Shown piece after piece: positions 58,601-64,000 of a DNA stretch of 64,000 nucleotides. A program made the position numbers and the translations under genes. The stretch's first letter is position 1; each line of letters opens with the position of its first letter. The DNA is from an uncultured Lachnospiraceae bacterium (GTDB lineage: Bacteria > Bacillota > Clostridia > Lachnospirales > Lachnospiraceae): the NCBI GenBank assembly GCA_910576815.1, contig CAJTKA010000001.1, positions 62,001 to 126,000 on the forward strand. Direction: 5' to 3'. The notes below the pieces were generated by a model. The model did not search any database and was not told where the DNA came from. It saw nothing but the letters and a program-made list of their open reading frames with translations.

Positions 58601-60564
58601 ATTACTCTGGCAGTCCTATTGAAGAAATTCCAACAGGGAGCACAGGTCATATTACACTGTATGCCAAATGGATTTCAGCAATTACGGGTTTACACATTGA
58701 TCCGATTGCAGACCAGCCCTATACCGGTAAAGCCATCCTGCCGGAAATCAAGGTTTATGATGGCGAAAAGCTTCTTTCTGCCGGGATAGATTATACGATA
58801 AAATATAAAAACAATACGAAAGCAAATATGCAGCCGGAGGCAGATAGCGGAAAAGCACCTACGGTGATGGTAACGGGAAAAGGGAATTATGAAAGCGCAG
58901 ATATCGAAACCTTTCGTATTGTTCCCCAAAGTATTGCCGCTGATGCTGCAGAAGTTGTCATTCCGGACCTTTACTTAGCATATACCGGTAAAACGCTTAC
59001 AATCACGCCCACTGTACTTTGGAATGGAAAAAAGCTGAAACACAAAACGGATTTTGAAGTACTGAAAATATCACAAAATAATGTTGACGTAATAGACTGT
59101 GTCAATGAGGGCATTTATAATGTTACGATTTCCGGCAAAGGGAATTTTTCCGGAGAACGCGTTATTTCATTGACGGTTACTACGAAGACGCTTCTTAGCA
59201 AAGTATCTTTTAAGCCAAATAAACTGAAAGATATTTTCTGGGCAGATTTACAGGGAAAGACTTTGGGTGAAGCAAACATTGAAGTAGACAAGGGAGTTGT
59301 CTTAAAAAAGGGTGCCACTGAATTGCAAAAAGGGTCAGATGCTGACTATACTGTGACTTTTGATACCAATGCAAAAGAAGTCGGCACATACGAAGCCATT
59401 TTTACCGGAACAGGTACGAATTATGTGGGAACAGTGACAAAGACCTTCAAAATTACAGGGAAACCGCTTACTGCCGGCAAACTTAAGATAGAAGGATTAG
59501 ATCAACTGGTCTATAACGGAGCAGAACAGATGCCGTCCCTGTCAATTTCCTATAAAGACGGGAACAATTTGATTCCCATGACATCGGGTACGGATTACAC
59601 ACTGACCTACCAAAATACGAAAAATGCCGGAAATAAGGCTTCTGTTACCATTACAGGATTAAATGGCTACCATGGTACGGTTAAAAAGACTTTTAAAATT
59701 GCCCCGTATTCCCTGAAAGATGATGCCACGGCTACGGCCTCGCTGATAACGACCTCTTTGATGAACAAGTCTGTTCCCTATGAAAAAGGTGGCGCAAAGC
59801 CAAAAATTACTGTAAAATATGGGGAGATGATACTGACAGAGGGGAAAGATTATACCGTCAGCTACAAAAATAACAACAAGATTGCATTGGCTGAAGACGG
59901 AACAAAGGCACCTTCTTATACGGTAAAAGGAAAAGGCAATTTCAAAGATGCTTTGACACCGCAGACTTTCTCGATCGTACCGCAGAATATCGGGAAACTT
60001 CCCATCACGGCAGAAGATGTAATGGCTGCCGCTCCAAATACGAACAAAGGGGAAACGGTAGGCATAACCGGAAAAGGAAAATACAAGAGTACACCCAAAA
60101 TAACGGATTTCAACGGCAAAGCCCTTTCTGCCGGTACAGATTTCTTAAAAACCTATACCTTTACAGATGAAAATGGCGTCGTGCTCGGCCCGAAAGACCA
60201 GATACCGGAAGGCTCTATATTGACAGTGACGGTACAAGGCACTAATAATTATACTGGGGAAACCCAAGTTTCCTACCGTGTACTGGCCGCAAAGATGAGT
60301 CTGAAAAGCGCCAATATCTCTTTGAAAAAGGGTGTCGTAAAAACGTATGACCTGGAACCTGTCGTACTTAAGAAAGAGGATCTGGTCGTGAAATTGAACG
60401 GCAGGGAATTATCTAAGGATGACTACACGATCGTCTCTTATACGAACAACAGAAAGAAGGGTACTGCTAAAGTCACCATACAGGGAGTAGGAGCGTACGG
60501 CGGTCGTAAAACTGTAAACTTTACCATCAAAGCACGGAAACTGTCATGGTTTAAAACACCATAG
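55669..60564 (+). CDS. Very large secreted protein with Ig-like repeats
   Basis: A 1631-residue exported protein. A signal peptide (about 1-33) is followed by an acidic, Pro/Glu/Asn-rich linker (about 40-150), several bacterial Ig-like domains (about 155-595 and 665-855), a chitobiase C-terminal-like module (about 600-660, ASIYYTTNGQNPATNG), an InlB B-repeat-like region ending in ITLYAKW (about 860-1003), and about seven diverged repeats of 80-110 residues to the end, each with a DYTxxYxNN-type and GxGNYxG-type motif. There is no LPxTG motif, no C-terminal membrane helix and no S-layer domain, so how it stays on the surface is unclear. GAAAGGAAA precedes the ATG. It may act in adhesion. Confidence 0.85.
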   Translation: MKKQKAFKWIAALLSAAVLFTSEGMSCLAFAAPDENLILSPLTIDAAASGEERSLEDEVTLSENSEDSTENPADDAGVPGDETEKEPGNPNEEIPDEKETNSENNLLPSNGQNDDGDETKDPEEQPEEVPVIDTVSDNSLSSNNLMSLEEETPAMTDFAIVDEGGNLLDETRILYIEETSYRQLHVKLTPENAVADTIIWSSDNARILVTDGKVSLKPSETETVESNVVTGIVSARIGELIKTCKVEFQPLMKDIIIVNQNGVAIPESGITILPGQQKKLGIKIQPEGAVVEGQRTRFTLGDTSCLRIDAAKGILTVRQAPKTFPYETTLTATITNPHTNQKVSAACKVTVPAPGEQDGIRCGDILFYCDGMQPDYKKIDDKNWEVSANRNSKMTLTFLGEQQPDTEYAIFYNDSGRGIDTSRPQRPGTKYSNSLTLRNDKYPLQFVLGTKPTNQGYVREYTLSEVYTINFKMTNYRSYFRLSSNVIQTIPGAPDQEIQVRMLPDTCEMKDVTWVSGDERLVKIKERTEKGVIVQFGQSVGTTQITAIAKDYRGQECYASCEVRLSMKLPSPSFESESGGETSEETADGDTNFYWLIDKGGNVSITIRGASKASIYYTTNGQNPATNGILYQSPITVNENTTIKAYARLEGYVDSSVYESEFRIGNPKFSISPSSVTIPQGKEAKVSFALPTGADPSTIIWDSSDTEIAQGITNSDTDADGNTTSVSHKIFTGISAGKCTVTATITDYAGREQTAACQVTVPGQLEITPAVTLEEEDTAAIKITKLPAGYTKDDVSWMVDYSITDASLITFGTDDSGNKTITASRLENTQEVRTVTVRASLSTDGDDICARCQVTIVPRQYKVNFFGYNKKLIKTENVYRNQSATPPSAEMMSKAAPKGYRFDGWEVPDSWKNIVENKDIYAKEYVQIIYTINYQLGSEGTNSAENPTSYKVTDKTIDLREAIPAPERKFAGWYLDENYSGSPIEEIPTGSTGHITLYAKWISAITGLHIDPIADQPYTGKAILPEIKVYDGEKLLSAGIDYTIKYKNNTKANMQPEADSGKAPTVMVTGKGNYESADIETFRIVPQSIAADAAEVVIPDLYLAYTGKTLTITPTVLWNGKKLKHKTDFEVLKISQNNVDVIDCVNEGIYNVTISGKGNFSGERVISLTVTTKTLLSKVSFKPNKLKDIFWADLQGKTLGEANIEVDKGVVLKKGATELQKGSDADYTVTFDTNAKEVGTYEAIFTGTGTNYVGTVTKTFKITGKPLTAGKLKIEGLDQLVYNGAEQMPSLSISYKDGNNLIPMTSGTDYTLTYQNTKNAGNKASVTITGLNGYHGTVKKTFKIAPYSLKDDATATASLITTSLMNKSVPYEKGGAKPKITVKYGEMILTEGKDYTVSYKNNNKIALAEDGTKAPSYTVKGKGNFKDALTPQTFSIVPQNIGKLPITAEDVMAAAPNTNKGETVGITGKGKYKSTPKITDFNGKALSAGTDFLKTYTFTDENGVVLGPKDQIPEGSILTVTVQGTNNYTGETQVSYRVLAAKMSLKSANISLKKGVVKTYDLEPVVLKKEDLVVKLNGRELSKDDYTIVSYTNNRKKGTAKVTIQGVGAYGGRKTVNFTIKARKLSWFKTP

Positions 60565-60595
60565 TTCGTTTCTTTGAAAAGAAAGGATCTCTTTC

Positions 60596-61183
60596 ATGAG
60601 TCAGAGTCAACATCAGTCAGAAACAGAAAAACTTCGCCGGTCGATGGAAAAAGAATTGTCCGCCGGGCGTTATACCCACACCCTGGGGGTGGCATATACG
60701 GCCGCGGCTTTGGCGATGGCCCACGGTGAGGGCATGGAAAACGCCATGACAGCTGGTCTGTTACATGACTGCGCAAAGTCCATGCACGGGTCGGAACTGG
60801 TAGCCATCTGTGAAAAGGGGCATCTCAGCATGAATGCAGCGGAGCGCAGCAATCCCACCGCACTTTTGCATGCCAAAGCTGGAGCATATCTGGCAGAACA
60901 TAAATATGGCGTGACCGATGGGGATATACTAAATGCGATCCGTTATCACACCACAGGCCGTCCCGACATGAGTAAGCTGGAAAAAATCATCTATATTGCC
61001 GATTATATTGAACCCGGCCGCAAGCAGCTTGCAGAACTTGAAATGATTCGTCGGATCGCCTTTCAGGATCTGGACTGGACCATGGAAAAGATACTGGCAA
61101 ACACTCTGGCCTATCTGCGCACCACGGATGGACAGGTGGACGATATGACAACAAAAACATATCAGTTTTATAAAAGGCAGTAA
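60596..61183 (+). CDS. yqeK: YqeK family HD-domain hydrolase
   Basis: A 195-residue HD phosphohydrolase, in known cases a symmetrical Ap4A hydrolase. The metal-binding residues are in RYTHTLGV, LLHDCAK and the later H and D residues (IRYHTTGRPDMS, IYIADYIEPGR). GAAAGGA precedes the ATG. In Firmicutes it usually follows nadD directly; here the large surface protein gene intervenes. rsfS follows 44 nt later. Confidence 0.92.
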   Translation: MSQSQHQSETEKLRRSMEKELSAGRYTHTLGVAYTAAALAMAHGEGMENAMTAGLLHDCAKSMHGSELVAICEKGHLSMNAAERSNPTALLHAKAGAYLAEHKYGVTDGDILNAIRYHTTGRPDMSKLEKIIYIADYIEPGRKQLAELEMIRRIAFQDLDWTMEKILANTLAYLRTTDGQVDDMTTKTYQFYKRQ

Positions 61184-61227
61184 GCATTTGCTGCTTCCAT
61201 ATGACTCAGAGAAAGGTAAGGTTATTT

Positions 61228-61587
61228 ATGAACACAAAGCAAACCGCATTGATTACCGTAAACGCATTGGAGGACAAAAAAGCAGAAGATATCCGCATCA
61301 TCGATATCAGTGAGATATCAACGATCGCCGATTATTTTATCATCGCGCATGGCACAAATAAGAGCCAGATTCAAGCGATGGCAGACACTGTGTCGGAAGT
61401 CCTTGGAAAAGCCGGTGTCACAATGCGTCAGATTGAGGGCTATCAGAATGCGAATTGGGTCCTGATGGACTTTCAGGACATCATTATTCACATTTTTGAT
61501 CAGGAAAACCGCCTGTTTTACGATTTGGAACGGATCTGGAGGGACGGGGTGCCCATTGAAAAAAATGCGCTTTCCGAAACGGAGTAG
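61228..61587 (+). CDS. rsfS: Ribosomal silencing factor RsfS
   Basis: Binds L14 of the 50S subunit and blocks subunit joining when nutrients are low. The 119 residues include LEDKKAEDIRIIDISEIS, TIADYFIIAHGTNKSQIQAM and the conserved end WVLMDFQDIIIHIF, then ENRLFYDLERIW. The ATG at 61228 follows GAAAGGTAAGG; a start nine codons earlier lies before that site. A terminator follows. Confidence 0.94.
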   Translation: MNTKQTALITVNALEDKKAEDIRIIDISEISTIADYFIIAHGTNKSQIQAMADTVSEVLGKAGVTMRQIEGYQNANWVLMDFQDIIIHIFDQENRLFYDLERIWRDGVPIEKNALSETE

Positions 61588-61625
61588 TTCACAAAAATGG
61601 AGAGCAGGACGTACAACGAAAGGGA

Positions 61626-61660
61626 AAGGCTTCGGGAGAGATACTCCGAAGCCTTTTTTG
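61626..61660. terminator. Terminator between rsfS and the DUF378 gene
   Basis: AAGGCTTCGG pairs perfectly with CCGAAGCCTT over 10 bp, followed by six T residues on the plus strand. The two flanking genes converge, so it may also serve the minus strand, where the T-rich run is broken by C residues. Confidence 0.9.
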
Positions 61661-61665
61661 ATCTG

Positions 61666-61887
61666 CTAAACCCTGCCTGATTCCGTAGCGTTTCCGGTAT
61701 ACATATAAAACGTAATGATATACAGCCCGGCAATACCTACCAGAGCATAGATGATTCTGGAGAACCACGACATGTTACCGAACACGAATGCTACAAGGTC
61801 AAAGCTGAACAGCCCGATCAATCCCCAATTGAGAGCACCGATGATGGCAATCGTCAGGGCAAGACAGTCTAACGCTTTGTTTCTCAT
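61666..61887 (-). CDS. DUF378 small membrane protein
   Basis: A 73-residue membrane protein of the DUF378 (YuzA-like) family, recognised by the first helix CLALTIAIIGALNWGLIGLF and a second helix (IIYALVGIAGLYIITFYMY). The function is unknown. On the minus strand GGGGGAAG lies before the ATG at 61887; an ATG six codons upstream is less well placed. The 235-nt gap to lexA holds the lexA terminator and possibly a promoter (TTGTCG-18 bp-TATGAT on the minus strand). Confidence 0.88.
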   Translation of the reverse strand: MRNKALDCLALTIAIIGALNWGLIGLFSFDLVAFVFGNMSWFSRIIYALVGIAGLYIITFYMYTGNATESGRV

Positions 61888-62049
61888 GTTTTCTTCCCCC
61901 TTCATAAGACATCAATCTTCTTCGCAAACGAGAACTACGATTTAATTTCACGATCATAATCGACGAAAAATTTGTCCGACAATTACGATCACTAGCTAGT
62001 ATGCACCGAGGAATTTATCCTATGCTGGAAAATTTTCGCCGTTTTATGC

Positions 62050-62080
62050 AAAAAAACCCTGCAAAACAGATTCGCAGGGC
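62050..62080 (-). terminator. Intrinsic terminator after lexA
   Basis: On the minus strand CCCTGCGAA pairs with TTTGCAGGG (one G-T) and is followed by a run of T residues (plus-strand A residues 62050-62056). Confidence 0.85.
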
Positions 62081-62122
62081 TTAAAAGCAGTAATACTTTC
62101 TTATATTTTATCTAAGATTACA

Positions 62123-62743
62123 TCAATGCTTGTACAAACGGAATACACCAAATACCTTTCCCAAAATCTGGCAATCGTTTACAATGATGGGATCCATCTC
62201 ATCATTTTCCGGCTGTAAGCGCACATGACCGTTTTCTTTATAAAAAGTCTTTACGGTAGCAGAGTCATCGATCAGCGCCACGACAGTGTCTCCATTATCT
62301 GCTGTCTGGCAGCATCTGACAAAAATCTGATCGCCGCTGTAGATACCGACATTGATCATGGAATCGCCTTTTACTTTCAATACAAAAGATTCACCGCTCG
62401 GCACCATATCCGCCGGAACGGGGAAGTAGCTCTCAATATTCTGCTCGGCCAAAATCGGTTCCCCGGCAGCCACCCGGCCGATTACGGGCAAAGAAACCAT
62501 CTCCGTACGTACCATTTGGAAATTATCGTCACAAATCTCAATGGCTCGGGGTTTGGTAGGATCGCGCCTGATATAGCCGTTCTTTTCCAGTGTCTCCAGA
62601 TGAGAGTGAACGGAAGAAGTTGATTTTAAATTGACTGCTTCACAAATTTCACGAACAGCAGGCGGATACCCTCTTTTTAAGATCTCATCTTTAATATAAT
62701 CAAGAATCTGCTGCTGTTTTACGGTAATTTTTCCCTGTGCCAT
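62123..62743 (-). CDS. lexA: LexA repressor
   Basis: Represses SOS genes and cleaves itself when RecA is activated by DNA damage. The 206 residues have a winged helix (about 1-65, with the recognition helix around SSVHSHLETLEKNGYI), the cleavage site Ala93-Gly94 in VAAGEP, and the catalytic Ser128 (GDSM) and Lys165 (ATVKTFY). The start at 62743 follows AGGGA; the frame continues 33 codons upstream within the leader and is not used. It is divergent from yneA across LexA-type boxes, so it probably controls both. Confidence 0.96.
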   Translation of the reverse strand: MAQGKITVKQQQILDYIKDEILKRGYPPAVREICEAVNLKSTSSVHSHLETLEKNGYIRRDPTKPRAIEICDDNFQMVRTEMVSLPVIGRVAAGEPILAEQNIESYFPVPADMVPSGESFVLKVKGDSMINVGIYSGDQIFVRCCQTADNGDTVVALIDDSATVKTFYKENGHVRLQPENDEMDPIIVNDCQILGKVFGVFRLYKH

Positions 62744-62896
62744 AGTAAAATCCCTATCCTTTCCATTTGCGATCGTTTTTTGCGATATTTGAGTTCCCCT
62801 CTGTAAGTTAGCATAAATAAGCAATCGATGTCTTTCAATCATCGAATCTTAATGATCCGTATTTGTATTCGCTGCTTTTTCTGTAGGTATGCGTAT

Positions 62897-62925
62897 AGTA
62901 TAACACAGGATTTCGTAAAAAGCAA
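62897..62925 (-). promoter_or_regulatory. Probable lexA promoter
   Basis: On the minus strand TTGCTT (62925-62920), a 17-bp spacer and TATACT (62902-62897). The first LexA-type box lies 10 bp upstream of its -35. Confidence 0.5.
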
Positions 62926-62935
62926 ACATATATTC

Positions 62936-62949
62936 TGAAAATTTGTTCG
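62936..62949. promoter_or_regulatory. LexA-type box 1
   Basis: TGAAAATTTGTTCG: the right half is perfect and the left half is off by two. It lies between the lexA promoter and box 2. Confidence 0.6.
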
Positions 62950-62967
62950 ATTTTTACGAAAAAGGTG

Positions 62968-62996
62968 TTGACATTCGAAAATTTGTTCGATATAAT
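62968..62996 (+). promoter_or_regulatory. yneA promoter, perfect consensus
   Basis: TTGACA and TATAAT with exactly 17 bp between them. The spacer is almost entirely the LexA-type box at 62976-62989. Such a strong promoter would be kept silent only by tight repression. Confidence 0.93.
62976..62989. promoter_or_regulatory. LexA-type box 2, within the yneA promoter
   Basis: CGAAAATTTGTTCG differs from CGAAC-N4-GTTCG at one base. It lies between the -35 and -10 hexamers. Confidence 0.8.
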
Positions 62997-63006
62997 ACTT
63001 GCATAA

Positions 63007-63020
63007 GGAACATTTGTTCG
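63007..63020. promoter_or_regulatory. LexA-type box 3
   Basis: GGAACATTTGTTCG differs from the consensus at one base; it overlaps the expected transcription start and early leader of yneA. Confidence 0.75.
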
Positions 63021-63033
63021 CAACGTTTGTTCG
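63020..63033. promoter_or_regulatory. Weaker LexA-type box 4
   Basis: GCAACGTTTGTTCG has a perfect right half but a poor left half and shares one base with box 3. Confidence 0.4.
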
Positions 63034-63060
63034 GGATATGAGAGAGGAGTTGAAACAACT

Positions 63061-63456
63061 ATGACACAGAGACGCAGAAGCACACAGGATATCAGGAGTG
63101 AGAGAAGAATCCGCAATAATCGCATTCGCAGAAGACGGGAGATGAGAAAGAACTTCCTCTTATTTGTAATGACGCTCTGTCTGATCGTCACTACTTCCGT
63201 GGCAGTCGGTTCTTTCCGCTCCAATGCAAAGAATGATCCCTCGAAGGAAACTTATCGCTATTATAAGAGCATCACCGTATCCGATTGCGATACGCTCTGG
63301 TCGATTGCGGTGAGATATATGGATGAAATGCACTACGATTCCATACAGGACTATGTCAACGACGTCATGTACATCAATAACCTGAAAAACGACTCCATCT
63401 ATGCGGACGCGCACCTGATCGTACCGTATTATGCTGAGGCAGTCACAACACCATAA
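63061..63456 (+). CDS. yneA: YneA-like SOS cell-division suppressor with LysM domain
   Basis: A small exported or membrane-anchored protein that halts division during SOS in Bacillus and relatives. The 131 residues have a very basic N-terminus (about 1-30), one membrane helix (about 31-50), and a LysM domain (about 70-125, DCDTLWSIAVRYM, then INNLKNDSIYADAHLIVPY). Family assignment also rests on its position opposite lexA and on the LexA boxes. GAGAGGAG precedes the ATG. It differs from B. subtilis in being separated from ynzC, whose homologue is at 739-957. Confidence 0.88.
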   Translation: MTQRRRSTQDIRSERRIRNNRIRRRREMRKNFLLFVMTLCLIVTTSVAVGSFRSNAKNDPSKETYRYYKSITVSDCDTLWSIAVRYMDEMHYDSIQDYVNDVMYINNLKNDSIYADAHLIVPYYAEAVTTP

Positions 63457-63475
63457 TATCTATTTATGAACAAAA

Positions 63476-63547
63476 TTTGGTCAATGTTATTTTGGGGGAT
63501 TATGTACAGCAGACGCAGGAAACGTATTTGACCAAACAAACCCCAAA
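63476..63547. other. Interleaved inverted repeats after yneA
   Basis: TTTGGTCAA (63476-63484) pairs with TTGACCAAA (63528-63536), and TTTGGGG (63491-63497) pairs with CCCCAAA (63541-63547). The pairs are interleaved, which is a pseudoknot-like arrangement. It lies 20 nt after the yneA stop and before the terminator. Confidence 0.4.
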
Positions 63548-63586
63548 GTGTATGATAAAAAAGAAGTTTTATTTTGATGTTTCTAC

Positions 63587-63627
63587 CAACGGCAGGAATC
63601 ACAATCGAAACTGCCGTTGTTTTGTTT
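63587..63627 (+). terminator. Intrinsic terminator after yneA
   Basis: CAACGGCAG pairs perfectly with CTGCCGTTG over 9 bp and is followed by TTTTGTTT. Confidence 0.85.
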
Positions 63628-63675
63628 GAAGAAACCCTCAAAATATGCTCCGGTATGAATATGATGGAGGTTTGC

Positions 63676-64000
63676 ATGAAGATTGACCGCATGATCGGCA
63701 TCCTGTCGATCCTATTGCAAAAAGAAAAAGTTACCGCTCCCTATCTGGCAGAAAAATTCGAGGTTTCCCGCCGCACCATCAACCGCGACATCGAGGCGCT
63801 TTGTATGGCAGGGATCCCGCTGGTGACAGAACCCGGCCGAGGCGGCGGTATCTCCATTATGGAAGGCTTTTCCATCGACCGCGCCCTGTTCACATCTGCG
63901 GATCTGCAGGCGATCTTGGCGGGGCTGCGAGGCCTTGACAGTGTCAGCGGCACAAACCGCTACCTGCAATTGATGGAAAAGTTGTCTGCGGGCACCTCAA
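63676..64000 (+). CDS. HTH (WYL-type) transcriptional regulator, 3' end cut by window
   Basis: The frame opens with MKIDRMIGILSILLQKEKVT at an ATG preceded by GGAGG and runs off the right edge, giving 108 residues. The first 60 residues are a winged helix of the HTH_11 type (PYLAEKFEVSRRTINRDIEA, then LVTEPGRGGGISIMEGF). This start is typical of regulators with a C-terminal WYL domain, which would lie outside the window. The regulated genes are unknown. Confidence 0.85.
   Translation, partial: MKIDRMIGILSILLQKEKVTAPYLAEKFEVSRRTINRDIEALCMAGIPLVTEPGRGGGISIMEGFSIDRALFTSADLQAILAGLRGLDSVSGTNRYLQLMEKLSAGTS

Larger units (their letters stand above)
62744..63060. other. lexA-yneA divergent control region
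   Basis: This 317-nt gap has no gene. It holds the lexA promoter and its long leader (about 147 nt), the yneA promoter, and three to four LexA-type boxes (62936, 62976, 63007 and a weaker one at 63020), all with the right half GTTCG. Confidence 0.85.

Overview
The window is about 64 kb of chromosome from a member of the Firmicutes, class Clostridia, most likely Lachnospiraceae. The evidence is gene content and order rather than any single marker: a LexA/YneA divergent pair with GAAC-N4-GTTC boxes, an L21 leader followed by rplU-prp-rpmA-obgE, an L27 with the cleavable Firmicutes N-terminus, a short HisG with HisZ, a YlbJ-like sporulation membrane protein, strong GGAGG ribosome binding sites and consensus sigma-A promoters. 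No rRNA, tRNA, CRISPR array, prophage or insertion sequence is visible. Most of it is core genome with small accessory insertions.

Layout. 1-5 kb: proB (cut by the window edge), a DUF896 protein, 5-formyl-THF cyclo-ligase, a 55-residue membrane protein, proA, a chemoreceptor. 5-18 kb: a lipoprotein, a three-module MetH-type methyltransferase, then branched-chain amino acid synthesis (ilvB, two tandem ilvN, ilvC), a two-component system, and leuC, a 45-residue ORF and leuD. 18-27 kb: a diguanylate cyclase, a divergent unknown gene, a topoisomerase IV-like pair (parE, parC), rsmD, coaD and a coiled-coil protein. 27-35 kb: a membrane-anchored amidase, YlbJ-like protein, HAD phosphatase, YgiQ, an SDR, an RluA-type pseudouridine synthase, recU. 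35-42 kb: a histidine cluster (hisZ, hisG, SIMPL protein, hisD, hisB, and hisIE fused to a HisF-like barrel). 42-50 kb: two decayed genes, a B12-type radical SAM protein, a HEAT-like protein, a DUF2344 protein, a membrane-tethered MerR regulator with YbjQ, ribonuclease G, a NUDIX hydrolase, lspA. 50-62 kb: a chemoreceptor, rplU-prp-rpmA, obgE-yhbY-nadD, a 1631-residue surface protein, yqeK-rsfS. 62-64 kb: DUF378 protein, lexA, yneA and the start of an HTH/WYL-type regulator.

How the parts connect. Proline, branched-chain amino acid and histidine synthesis are each only partly encoded here (no ilvD, leuA, leuB, hisA, hisC, hisF or hisH), so the pathways must be split over several loci. An SOS module is visible: lexA and yneA diverge across LexA-type boxes, one of which fills the 17-bp spacer of a perfect consensus promoter, and a further box overlaps the recU promoter. 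Ribosome maturation genes (prp, obgE, yhbY, rsfS, rsmD) and NAD/CoA synthesis genes (nadD, coaD) form conserved clusters.

The most interesting unexplained signals are non-coding. Three hairpin-rich elements of 97-150 nt sit at the 3' ends of leuD, parC and ybjQ, share a TTGCGA-type core, and alter the ends of two coding sequences. A separate small hairpin recurs in the ilvB-ilvN and hisD-hisB gaps. Other leads are the HisF-like/HisIE fusion with lost catalytic aspartates, the SOS box at recU, the MerR-YbjQ module, and two small ORFs near proA and between leuC and leuD.
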